From contig NC_089222.1 in assembly GCF_963924675.1 (NCBI RefSeq), positions 135,248,281-135,312,280 on the forward strand: a stretch of 64,000 bases of DNA, given 5' to 3'. The stretch comes from Phocoena phocoena (Eukaryota > Chordata > Mammalia > Artiodactyla > Phocoenidae). The translations under genes were made by a program, and so were the position numbers. Under the pieces are notes generated by a model. The model was not told the origin of the DNA. It saw only the letters and a list, made by a program, of their open reading frames with translations, and searched no databases. Positions 26,106 through 36,317 of the stretch are shown in pieces; within the stretch, counting starts at the first letter, position 1, and each line of letters starts with the position of its first letter.

Positions 26106-27810
26106 CTATAAGAACTTTTTATTTCACATTTTAGGTATATGATTTAAAACTTAGGAAAATGCATGAAGTTGCAATGGTTCCTCTTACTAGATGGATTTAA
26201 ACTAGAGGCTGGATACACATTTACAGTGGCATCATAAGGGAGATTCAAGCATCAGTTGAGGGGGTCGGGGGATGAGATGACCATAACAGTCTCTTCTAAT
26301 TATGAGAATCTAGATTTATATGAACAGTATCAAGACATACTCAATTGAATTTATACAAGCGACGCATAATCTTTACAACTCACACAACCTGAGATCTAAA
26401 GATAGGTGAAGAATTAGGAAAGGAAAAAAAGTTTTTTCGATATGGGCTTTAGGTGGACGCAACAACAAGAGGCATTTGATTGGATGCGTCAAATTGTTGG
26501 CTATACATGCAACAAGTGGCTTCAGCAATGACCTCTTCTGAATCGCAAAAGAATTTCTGATTATTTCTCCTGCCTCCAAGAGAGCTTAACTATTGTTATT
26601 TGTTGATTTACAAAATACCTTTTCACTTAAGAATTCTTACTAGTAGGACCCCCTTGCTAGTACTACTGGGGGGTAGGTAGTGGGTTGATTGGGGAAGTGG
26701 GATGGTTATTGAAAGATTAGAAATTTTTGTTACAGTTTCTATTTGATATAGGGCCATTTAATACAGTAAGATCTAGAACGACAGAAACTTAACTTTCATT
26801 TATATTTCTGAATTAGCATAATATTTTCCCATATTGTACTACTGGGGAACAGTGGAGCCAATGGTGGCATGAATGACAGTCATCCCTTCCTGCTGGCTTA
26901 ATCATGTGACACTGGGACAATGAAGGTGATGAGGAAGATAAGCAATTGAGGGACCCTCCCTGTATCTCTAATACATTCTCCCTCTTCTGCAACTGACTTA
27001 AGGGATGCTCTTCTCCACAGACTAACATTATTGCAGTTTGTCAACACTTAGTTTTCTAAATCACTATAGGAATTTAAATCAATTCTTACTTCAGATGCAA
27101 AGTAGGAACTGTAATTTTGATTAAATATTTACTAATAAATTCACAATCAAGGGAAAATAATACACGAGATGTCATCTTTATTATAATGTATAAAAAGAGA
27201 AGAAAATTATTTTGCAAAATACTACATTTTAGCATTATGTGGATATGTGTGTTTTTGCTTTTCTACTCATAAAACTGTCATTAGCTCAATGTATACTGTT
27301 TATTGGGTCTAGAAAAATCATAAATAAAGCTGTCTTTGAACTATTCTATGTGAAGTTCACAGGAGCAAGAAAACATTTTTATCAATTAAAAAAAGATTTC
27401 ATCAAAAACAAACCCCCAAAACACTGTGATTCCATAGTGAAACATTTTAAGAATTCCCAAGCCTTCCCTTTTTCCTCCTTCAAGGAGGTACACAAATGAA
27501 CCAAGACACATTACTGTCCAGGGTATAGTACTGGTTCAAAGGCCTATATATCTCCTTGAGGTTTTGTGCACTCTTCTTCAATCCAGAACTGTGATTTTGA
27601 ATGCACAGCACAGAGAGTTGTAAAACTACCAAAATATTTCACTGCAACTGACAGGCAACTTTGCCTTGTATGGTGAACCTTCTCTTTCAAATCTGAATGT
27701 CTCATCCTCTGCCATCTAGAGCAGAGGCATCAATAAGTTGAAATTAGTGATAAAAGGTAATAATTATACACTGCAGTGATTGATGGATAAATTGAGAAGT
27801 CATAACTGAC
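26106..27810. other. CRYZL1 intron, no features seen
   Basis: About 1.7 kb of largely unique sequence with no exon and no recognised repeat. Confidence 0.4.
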
Positions 27811-27814
27811 CCTA

Positions 27815-28030
27815 CCCTGAAACCTGGCTTTCCTACTTATTCACTGTATGACTTGGGCTACGTAATTTTAACCTTCTGGGCCTTAGATTCCATACCTATA
27901 AAACAGGAATAATAACAGTAGTTACCTCAAAGGGGTACTGTAAGGCTTAAAAAAATACATGCAAAGCCCTCAGTACAATACCTGGCACACAGTAAGTGCT
28001 CAATAAACGTTGACTGTTTTTACTATTATT
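27815..28030 (+). repeat. MIR
   Basis: Close to the MIR consensus: gaaacctggctttcctactt, atgacttgggc, and the 3' end acctggcacacagtaagtgc tcaataaacgttg. Confidence 0.85.
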
Positions 28031-28337
28031 TCTGTAAACTGAGCAGAGAACTTGTAAAATATCAAGAGTTCCAAAGCCCATCTCACAGAGCAGCAAGGGG
28101 TTCTGTCCAGAGCAACTTGAGTTTTAACACCTTTTAATTTTGGCCGTGGGCTATGATACCATCTAGATCTGTGCCACTAGCCACCAAGGAGCCCTTGAAC
28201 TGTGCCTAGTCAGAACTGAGATGTGCTGTTAGTGTAAGATGCACATCAGATTTCGAAGACTTAATATGAAGAAAAAGAGAATGAAGAATATCTCGATTTT
28301 AAAATGTCTGATTATGTATCGAAACGATAATATTTTA

Positions 28338-28458
28338 TTTTTTATCTTTGGCCACACCGCGCGGCTTGTGGGATCTTAGTTCCCCAGGCCAGGTATGGAA
28401 CCGGGGCCCTTGGCAGCGAGACCTCAGAGTCCTAACCACTGGACAGCCAGGGAAATCC
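28338..28458 (-). mobile_element. CHR-type SINE, 'ggccacaccgcgcggcttgt' variant
   Basis: Short older variant ending ggacagccagggaaatcc. Flanking duplications are cgaaacgataatatttta (28320) and cgaaatggcaatatttta (28459). Confidence 0.85.
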
Positions 28459-29153
28459 CGAAATGGCAATATTTTAGACATCCTGGGTTAAATGAAAGTT
28501 TAAAATTAATTTCATGTTTCTTTTTTTTAAACGTGGCTCTCATTAAATCTGCACTCAGAGCTGATGGCGAGCTTGTCAAACTGCAGATTCTCAGGACCGC
28601 TCAGACCTACACAATCAGCATCTGAGCTTCAGTATGATTCTGAGGTGGTTCTCACGCACTGCTCCAGTGTTCCTCTGTTGAGCTTACTCTGGAGGACAAA
28701 CCTGGCCCTACAGTTACATAAATGCGAATACCCTGGCTTTAAGTAAGTGCTCGCCGAAAAAGAAAAGTGGAGGAGAAAGCGGCGGTAGGGAAGGAGTAAG
28801 GTAGAAAGAAAAAGAAACTCCAAGTAGAGGAACAAAAAGATGCAGGAAGGGGAGAAATCCAACCTGGGAGATTCAGTGGAAGGGAACTTCCAGACTTCTG
28901 CCTCCATAAATGTGGAGAGAGATACAAACTGAGGTAAAATCTACCATCCAAACCCGTAAGGACCAGGAAATCGTCAGTCAATTCAAGTCTTACCCGCCCC
29001 TCAGCGGCCTCAGCTAAGCGAGGCCTGGGCCCGAGAGATCTGAGGACGGTAACCACCATCCGCCCCAGGGCTCGACGGTTCGCCGGGGAGTCTCCCGCTC
29101 TCTCCCCCAAGGCCCGGTTGCCCAAGACACGCAGCGCGTTTCCCGGCACTCAC

Positions 29154-29330
29154 CTGCCTCGGAGCGGCTCCAACGGCCTGCACCTTCACCACAGCCACCT
29201 TCGAGTCCTTCTGCAGAGGGCCCGCCCCCTCTGGGCCAGGGGCTGTTCTCATTGGCCAGGCCGCTCGTCAGTCTCGGAGGCTCTCGGACTCCCCGAGGCT
29301 GTAGGGAACGCCATAGCAACCGAACATGGA
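29154..29330 (-). other. CRYZL1: CRYZL1 first exon (mostly 5' UTR); 5' limit approximate
   Basis: A strong donor CAG|gtgagt lies at 29154/29153 on the minus strand inside the CpG island, in the right place to splice to the start-codon exon at 21497. The 5' limit is not visible and 29330 is only an outer guess. An inverted CCAAT box (attgg, 29251-29255) and a GC box (29221-29228) could put the start site nearer 29160-29220. The exon has an open frame from an ATG at 29252-29250 to the donor. Confidence 0.65.
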
Positions 29331-29349
29331 ACTACATCTCCCGGCATGC
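29331..29349 (+). promoter_or_regulatory. ACTACA..TCCC..GCATGC element (ZNF143/Staf-type)
   Basis: The 19-base string actacatctcccggcatgc matches the well-known promoter motif ACTACAATTCCCAGCATGC, bound by ZNF143 (Staf) and frequent in bidirectional CpG promoters. The only differences are at the variable middle bases. It lies just upstream of CRYZL1 exon 1. Confidence 0.7.
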
Positions 29350-29879
29350 TCTAAGGCGATGCATTAGGGGCTACCAATAAATGCGCGAAGTCCTAGTTGC
29401 CGAAGGGTTCAGTTTTATGCAAATATCAGTCAAAGACCACACCCTTCCTCATTCCAACCGTATCCCCATCATCTTCTTTGGACTGTGCCCCGCCTCCCTT
29501 TTGCCTCCACATTGTTCTTTCCTTTAACACTTTCCGTTAGTTAGTTGAATGCATCCTAACTAGTGTCTCGCCTCGCACGGCAACGGAGAAATGCACCGAA
29601 ATCGTGGAACAAAATATGCCTAAACCCCGTCAGGAATATCCCAGACCTGACGTCTCTAGTTACGCCTTCAGGAAAGGGGGTGGGGAGGAAGGAGAGCCCA
29701 GGTCACGCCCCCTTTGAACTTGCTGATTGGTTTATTCGGCTGTCACTCCGTCCTCTTTCATTTTTTTCAGCTGCCCCTCCTTTGGTTCCCCGCGGTGGGC
29801 GGGGCTAGAGGTAGGGGGCGGTAAGGAGGTGTAGGCCCCTTCTTTCGATTGGTAGATATTTTGTCCCCACCCACCCGGG

Positions 29880-29998
29880 GGCGGAGATGGAGGGGTGGAT
29901 GGGAGCAGGGGAGGCAGCTGAGGGAGATGAGGAGATAGGCGGGAGCGAGGGAGCGAAGGAGGTAGAGAAGAACGGAGGAGAGGGGAGGGAGCGCAGCT
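29880..29998 (+). promoter_or_regulatory. Purine-rich tract in the promoter/5' leader
   Basis: About 120 bases are almost entirely G and A on the plus strand, with many G runs (gggggcgg, ggagaggggaggg). It lies just before the probable ITSN1 exon 1 and may be part of its leader. Such tracts can form triplex or G-quadruplex structures; function is not shown here. Confidence 0.5.
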
Positions 29999-30176
29999 TG
30001 GTTGCTCCGTAGTACGGCGGCTCGCAAGGGAGAATCCCGAGCGGGCTCCGGGACGTACGGAGAGGCGGGCGGGCGGGGATGGTGTGCAGGGCTGCGGCTC
30101 CTGCGTTCCCTCCCGCTGCGAGTGAGCTGCCCTGATTTGTCCCTGGGGCGGCAGCGTGGACCCGCCTGGAGATGAG
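29990..30176 (+). other. ITSN1: Probable ITSN1 exon 1 (5' UTR); start approximate
   Basis: A strong donor GAG|gtgagg occurs at 30176/30177 in the CpG island, facing away from CRYZL1. In mammals ITSN1 (intersectin 1, an endocytic scaffold with EH and SH3 domains) lies head to head with CRYZL1, and its first exon is non-coding. The start at 29990 is a guess. No ITSN1 protein sequence is present in the window, so the name depends on conserved gene order. An ATG at 30172-30174 near the donor would open an upstream frame crossing the junction. Confidence 0.6.
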
Positions 30177-30699
30177 GTGAGGAGCGGGTTGGACCGCGGC
30201 GGCCTGGACCGGGAAGGCGGCAGGGGCGGGGGTCGGCGCGGGGGTCGGCGCGATGGCCGCCTGGGGCGCCCGTTCCCCGGGCCGGTGCGCGTCCCTCCGG
30301 GCGCCCTTCACCCTTTGCCGCACGGTCGGGAGGCGCGGCACCCGCAGACCCTGTGCCTCGTCCTTCCTATTCTCCCGGGGGCTGCGGTGGGGCGGCCGGC
30401 TGGCGGGCGCCGGGAGGCCAGGGCTCCGCGGCGGACTGAGGGGGTGGCGGCTACGGGACGGGCTTCGGGTTGAATGGGCGTCTGCAGCCGTGGCCGGCGA
30501 GCGGGGTCCCTCCTTCCTCAGGGGGGACGTGGGGCGGTCGGTCCTTCCAGGGCTGACCTCGCTGTCCTCGGCCGCCTGAGCCTGGCGGGCTGGCCAAGCC
30601 TTGCTTCCCCGCCAGCCTCCCGGGGATCCGGAGCTCGCGGGGAGCGGCGTCGCGCCTCCCGCCTTTCTCCCCCGGCCTTGAGTCCCCGGCTCATCCCTT

Positions 30700-32298
30700 T
30701 TTCTCTCTCCTGTGCCTTCAAAAGCCCTGTCAGTGAAGGACAGTCAATGCCGTTTGGCCCTCAGTCTTCCTGCTGGGGCTGTCTCTGATGGTATTTAACG
30801 GAAAGCGACTCTCCTTTCAGTGGGAGCGCGTCCCCGGTGTCTGCCGTTCCCCTTCCTTTCTTTACGCACAGACACGGCTTTACGGTGTGGACCGAAGGCA
30901 CAATTACCGGCTCTAGCTTGAACGAGGAAATGTAATCAGAATCCCCAGGAAAAGGAAACCAACGAGGAATGGGTTGCGCCTTCCTTTACTCCTTGTTTGC
31001 CTTTGGATTAGAAGGCAACTTCGTAGATTATATTTCCTATAGACATCTTTTGTTGTGATTCAGACTGAAGGCGTTGCTTTTGAAGAAATAAATTAGCGGC
31101 TTCTATGTTGAGTTGAAGACTATGGAGATTTTTGATGGCCTCTTAATATGAAAGTTTCCTTTAGAACTTTGCCATCATCATTGCTATTCTGAAGGCAGCA
31201 CCAGCCTGAAATTTTAAATACATGCAGACTCCGGACAGATGCGTTTCTTTGTGCTTATCTGCTGGCATCCTACTCTTAATGTTTCCGTGGTCGGAACGTA
31301 CAGATAATAAAAACAAGTACAATAAAAAGTATAGATACTAAAAACAAATACCATACCAAAAAATGCATCTGGAAAATCTCAGTTTTGTCAACGGGGAGGC
31401 AGTTTTTACTAATCCCTTTGAAAGGATGAAGACCAGGCTCAGAGATCTCATGGATTATGTGGTGGACAGGATCTGAGGGAAGGAACTGGGGCCATGGATC
31501 CAGCAGGCCAGCTGGTTTATGTAGTGCTACTCTTAACCTCTGAAATAGGAGGAATGTATTTGTTGGGATACCTTTATTTTGAGATGACTTAAGGTGCAGA
31601 AGCTTAAACGCCCCCAAAGTTATGATTTCTACCTGTCACTGAGAACAAAATGCTATGTGTTTTTGTTCTCAAATTTTTAATAGTTTACTTGAAACATTTA
31701 TGTTGTTTTGATGGTTGTTTGCTTATTACTAAAGAAAAAACCATTTTAAAATATTGAGTTCTTTCTGTAGGAGGTTTGTAAAGAACCCAGAAACTTTAGG
31801 TAGTCTAAATTGAGAAATGAGGGACACTAATTTAGTGATGGTTTAAAAACTATTTAAAACTTCTTTAAGTAGCTCCAGTAAGGAGCATTTCTGATACAAC
31901 TTTTTTTTAAAGGCCATTTCTTTATCTAAGAATGTTATCTATTGAAATTGCTGAGGCACATGGTACCTTCACAAAACTCTATTATTATTCTGCCTGAGTA
32001 AGAGAGGAAATGAACAAATTTTTGATGTACTTTGGAACCCTGTGGATTGTTCAGATACTAAGCATTGTGAAATAGGGCATAAAATGAGTGGTAGCAAGTT
32101 AGTTCCCTGAAATGTTTGTCTCTCTTAGCTAATTTTCTTTTTTGCAGTTGACTAGCAATTTCCTTTTTCTTAATGCTTATCCCTAATATTGGTAGTAAAA
32201 TTCTGCGTAGGTTCATGTTTTCCCCAAATAACTAGATTAAGGCAAACTCGAATCTATAATGGGGGTTAAGAAGGCGGTGCTGGTAAATCCCTCTACTC
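30700..32298. other. Intron sequence after the CpG island, no features seen
   Basis: GC content falls to background near 30700. No exon or clear repeat is seen to 32298. Confidence 0.4.
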
Positions 32299-32310
32299 TT
32301 ACTCAGCTTT

Positions 32311-32517
32311 TTTTTTTTTTTTTCCTCGGTACGCGGGCCTCTCACTGTTGCGGCCTCTCCCGGTGCGGTGCACAGGCTCCAGGCGTGCAGGCTCAGCGGC
32401 CATGGCTCACGGGCCCAGCCGCTCCGCGGCACGTGGGATCTTCCCGAACCGGGGCACGACCCCGTGTCCCCTGCATCGGCAGGCGGACTCCCAACCACTG
32501 CGCCACCAGGGAAGCCC
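32311..32517 (-). mobile_element. CHR-type SINE, short young form
   Basis: Poly-T, ctcggtacgcgggcctctca, end ccaccagggaagccc. Target duplication ttactcagctttt at 32299 and 32518. Confidence 0.94.
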
Positions 32518-32662
32518 TTACTCAGCTTTTTAATTTGCTAGATTTGTGAATTATAGGGAATTAATTACAGGTCAGTTGGGTTTATATTACTCAGTTCACA
32601 TTCCACTGCCATAGAGCTTTTCTCTTCTGAATGATCATTCTCTTCTGAATGGTTCCACTTAC

Positions 32663-32806
32663 TGGCGGGTTTCTCAAAGTCTGGACCTCAGAACACCTAT
32701 ATCAGCATTGCCTGAGGTTCTTGCTAAAAATACAGACTCCTGGAATCTGATCTCCAGCAAGTCCTCCAGGAAGGTTTCGTGCACAGTAGCGTTGGAGAAC
32801 CACTGG
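32663..32806 (+). mobile_element. MER5-like hAT fragment
   Basis: Starts tggcgggtttctcaaagtct and ends cgttggagaaccactgg; the internal ggttcttgctaaaaatacag is typical of MER5A. Non-autonomous, old. Confidence 0.75.
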
Positions 32807-32944
32807 CATTGTGCTTCCTTCTCACTGAGCGTGTCCTAAGACCATGCTTTGAAGAGGAGAGCAAGTTTTTTCAAGAGACAATAACTTTTATCCCTTAGGC
32901 TGCTAATAAAAAACTATGACATTCAGGTATGTGACACACCTATA

Positions 32945-33030
32945 ATATAAATTTCAGAAGGGCAGAGACTTTGGTTCATCACTGTAACGCCAGTGCCTAG
33001 AAGAGTGCCTGGAGGAGCTTCATGAAGCAC
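32945..33030 (+). mobile_element. L2 3'-end fragment
   Basis: agggcagagactttggttca.. tgcctagaagagtgcctgga resembles the L2 3' end; short and diverged. Confidence 0.5.
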
Positions 33031-33495
33031 TTGAGTGAATTACATCACAGTGAGGCCACGTCTTTAAACCTTTACTTGTAAAGTTAATCTTACCACTTTG
33101 TAGTCATTGATTTTAAGCTTGGAGCCGCAAGTACTGTACCCCAGTCATTTCTGTAAGTTTGGTTGGCTCTGAAAGGAGAGAACCTTTCCCAAGCTTAGAC
33201 TGCTCAAGGCGATAAGCTGGAAAGAAGGCTCCTAGCAAAATGTTTGCTTAGACTCAAAATACAAATTTAAGTCACAGTATAGTGGTAAATTACTACGTTA
33301 TCACTACATTAAAATGCCATTTTATAAGCTATGATAAGCCCAACATAATGCAATAAAATTTGGTTTCCAAAAAATGTAGAAAACTGGTATGTTTTCTGAT
33401 TTTATTTTTCATCCTCGTAACATATGACCTTCACTCCTTTTTTTCAGAGTCCAGCACAGGACTCAGTCCCATAAATAACAGCTTCTGTTGTGTAG
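33031..33495. other. Intron, no features seen
   Basis: No repeat or exon recognised. Confidence 0.35.
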
Positions 33496-33690
33496 TTGAG
33501 GGGATGGATAGTTAAGAGTGCAACATCTAGAGAATATTGGGTTTGACACATAGTCTGTGGCTTTGATCTAGTCACCTAACCTCTCAGTGCCTCAGGTTTC
33601 TCAGCTGAAAATGGGAATACTTGTAGTAAAATTTAATACTTCTAAGTGCTTGCTTAAGTTCTTCAGATACATTCATTTAATAAATGGTAG
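33496..33690 (+). repeat. MIR
   Basis: Matches the MIR middle: tctagtcacctaacctctca gtgcctcaggtttctcagctg aaaatggg; diverged. Confidence 0.75.
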
Positions 33691-33999
33691 TTACGATGAT
33701 CATAAAAAGTTGAGGTATATAAAAATATATGAAACTCTAGCTAGTCTGCTCAGTTTTTGTACTACTGTACGTTATGGTAGTAAATAGAAATCCATTGCTT
33801 AAAAAAGAAGTCCCTTGCTAATTTCTTGCACTAAATATGTATACAATTTTTAAATTATAACAATAACTAAACATTAAAAGTATTTAATAAAACATCAAGT
33901 TCTATGCAAATTTTTTTTCTAAATAAAGATAAACCTGTCATCACTTTCAGCTTAATAGTATTATTTCAGAAAGAAACTAATAATCAGTTTAGATAATCC

Positions 34000-34713
34000 C
34001 TTGTATTTTAAAGAATCGCATGTTTATGGTAGAACAATTGAAATACAGAATAGCAAAAAGTAGAAAACGATAAAATACTTAGAGGTCCACTACCTGAATA
34101 CATTTCTCTCCAGACCCTTTTTCTGTGTGTATGTGGCTATTTATATACAGTTTTTGGTAGCAAATATGGGATCCTGCTATACATGATTGTTTTGTAACCT
34201 GTACTTTTTTTCTTAACATCTTACATGAATCTTTTCGTGTCTGTATAGTCAGTTATAATAGTAGTTGAATAATATTCCATTTTATGGGTCTGTGATAATT
34301 TATCCAATTTGTTTTTATTAAACATTAGTTTATTTTTTTCCCACCACTATAATCAGTATCTCTGCAATGACTATCCTCCATGCATCTCTATATATACTTT
34401 TGAGATTTTTTTTCCTTAGGATAAATTTCTAGAGGTGTGATTGCCGGATCAAAGTGCATGCTATGGTTTAAGAGTTTTTGATACATATTTCCAGTTTGTC
34501 GTTTTGAAAGGTTGTAGCAATTTACACTGTTAGCATGGTGTATGAGAGTTCCGTTTCCCTCCCCCTTCCTTTTTTTGGGAATGACTTAACCAGTGACAAA
34601 CCTAGTGAACTGTTTTCATTTTTAGGAAGAAGAATGGGATGTTATTGTGACCAGTTTGATGGTGTGATATGGAAAGTCAGAAAATTCATACACCTGTCAC
34701 AATGATAGCTAAC
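34000..34713 (-). mobile_element. Old L1M fragment
   Basis: Reverse L1 3' ORF2/UTR flavour: gttgaataatattccatttt, ggataaatttctagaggtgt, caatttacactgttagcatg. It continues unbroken into the left arm of the inverted repeat, so this locus is the likely source copy. Confidence 0.6.
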
Positions 34714-34722
34714 TTTTTTTTT
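34530..34722 (+). repeat. Inverted repeat, left arm (193 bp)
   Basis: The reverse complement of 36125-36317, equal length, no gaps, four mismatches seen by eye (about 98% identity). The arm starts ttagcatggtgta and ends in the T run of a SINE tail. Confidence 0.92.
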
Positions 34723-34833
34723 TTTGGCTGTGCTGGGTGGATTGTGAGATCTTAGTTCCCAGACCAGGGATTGAACCTGTGCCCTCTGCAGTGGAAGCAT
34801 GGAGTCCTAACCACTGGACAGCCAGGGAATTCC
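34714..34833 (-). mobile_element. CHR-type SINE, short older variant
   Basis: T run, ggctgtgctgggtggattgt, end ggacagccagggaattcc. Target duplication tgatagctaac at 34703-34713 and 34834-34844. Confidence 0.87.
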
Positions 34834-34844
34834 TGATAGCTAAC

Positions 34845-35030
34845 ATTTATTGAGTCCGTTTACAACATTTTATAAGCATTAACTCACTTAATTTTCACAA
34901 ATTCTCTGTTCTTTAGATGAATATGACTTGGAAACCAAGGTACCTGCAGTTAAGTAACAGAGAGCCAGCAAGTGACTATGCAGATTTGTTACTCTAGAGC
35001 CCAAACTCTTAGCCACAGCACTGGATTGCC
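34845..35030 (-). repeat. MIR
   Basis: Reverse MIR: tttattgagtccgtttacaa, cattaactcacttaattttc, gttaagtaacagagagccag. Confidence 0.7.
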
Positions 35031-35960
35031 TATTTCCTGCACATGTTGTATGGCACTGGGGGTACTTTTTACATTCCTGATTTCTGTTTTGAAATAACCT
35101 AGCAGTTTCTTGGCGTGCATTAATTTATTAAGTAGGTGGGGCACAGATTTGAAGCCCTCTCATTGAGGAGTTCATCGCCTAAGTTAGCACATAAACAAGC
35201 CTCATGTCCTGTCTAGCACCCACCTCTCAAAGCAGTGTGCTACCCTTTCCTCTGTAGTGGTTTTCCTAAAGCACCCCTGCGTGAGAAACAGGATTAGAGT
35301 CACAGAGAAGACTAGCGAAATTGGAAAAAGCAGTTTACTTGTGGTGTGGACTTGCCTTGGAAACACGAGACAACGTACAGAAGTGTGATTAGGGAGACAG
35401 CCGGGAGTCTGTCCAAACATTTCTCTGTCGGCCGGTTTGGAGATTTGAAGTGCCCAGTGGAAATTCAGTTCAGGAATGCAAAGGCCTCACTGTAGAGAGC
35501 TGTCACCCATCCATTGGGAGACCATTTAAAAAAAAAACCCTTCTATTCATAAGTGTGATGGTAGAATATCGTTAAAGTTTTGTTGCTCATGACTGTAGCC
35601 CTCTAACAAGGTGAATTTCCAGTAAGCTAATCTGTTTGAATTCATCACTGCTCTTTTCACCTTTTTCTAGTAGGACTAATGATTGGCAGCTTACCTGACT
35701 AGCTTATTGCCCAGAGAGAGGGCTGGTGAAATCATTTTGGCTTCAGCTCTCTGGCCTGAGTTTGAGCTGCTCAGTCAGACAGGACAACCCACCGCTCAGT
35801 TTTAAGCTGGACACCAAAACCCACTCTCACTGTTGTGAGGGCTGGAGCTCCACCCAGGCCGGGTGGGAGTGGTCCCGGGGGCACTTTACTCCTCATCCAG
35901 TGGTGGAGCCAGGAGGTGAACTGAGGGATGCGGTAGAGTTTCGGATTCAGCTGAATTTGA
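35031..35960. other. Intron, no features recognised
   Basis: Lies in the loop of the inverted repeat. No repeat family or exon was recognised. Confidence 0.35.
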
Positions 35961-35965
35961 GAAAA

Positions 35966-36047
35966 TATTGTTGGCCAAAAAGCTCATTCGGACTTTTGCA
36001 TAACATCTGACAGAAAAACCCAAACGAACTTTTTTGTGAACTCAATA
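35966..36047. mobile_element. Mariner-type MITE (palindromic, about 80 bp)
   Basis: The left end tattgttggccaaaaagctc and the reverse of the right end (tattgagttcacaaaaaagt) form imperfect terminal inverted repeats that continue as cattcggacttttg and tcgtttgggttttt. The TIR resembles the GTTGGCCAAAAAGTTCGTTC mariner ends common in cetartiodactyls. TA at both ends fits the TA target of mariners. Confidence 0.75.
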
Positions 36048-36124
36048 ACAAGGTCATAGCAGTTGGTCAAAGTTTTTTTTAATCCTTGGTGGTTAAAATT
36101 AAACGTCTTCTCCCTAATGCAGCT

Positions 36125-36317
36125 AAAAAAAAAGTTAGCTATCATTGTGACAGGTGTATGAATTTTCTGACTTTCCATATCACACCACCAAACTGGTCAC
36201 AATAACATCCCATTCTTCTTCCTAAAAATGAAAACAGTTCACTAGGTTTGTCACTGGTTAAGTCATTCCCGAAAAAAGGAAGGGGGAGGGAAACGGAACT
36301 CTTGTACACCATGCTAA
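36125..36317 (-). repeat. Inverted repeat, right arm (193 bp)
   Basis: Inverted copy of 34530-34722. It includes the target-duplication sequence gttagctatca and nine A that match the SINE T run, then stops, so the copy was made after the SINE had inserted at the left arm. Confidence 0.92.

Larger units (their letters stand above)
28990..30700. promoter_or_regulatory. CpG island, head-to-head CRYZL1/ITSN1 promoter region
   Basis: GC content and CpG count rise sharply from about 28990 to 30700 and fall off on both sides. The region is free of SINEs. The minus-strand CRYZL1 first-exon donor (29154) and a plus-strand donor (30176) lie about 1 kb apart and face away from each other, the arrangement of a bidirectional housekeeping promoter. 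Inverted CCAAT boxes are at 29251-29255, 29726-29730 and 29848-29852; GC-box-like gccccgc/ggggcgg motifs are frequent. No TATA box is evident at either end. Island limits were judged by eye. Confidence 0.85.

Noticed and set aside
30156..30788. Several open frames in the CpG island
   Set aside because: GC-rich DNA has few stops; arginine/glycine-rich products with no motif and no match to ITSN1.
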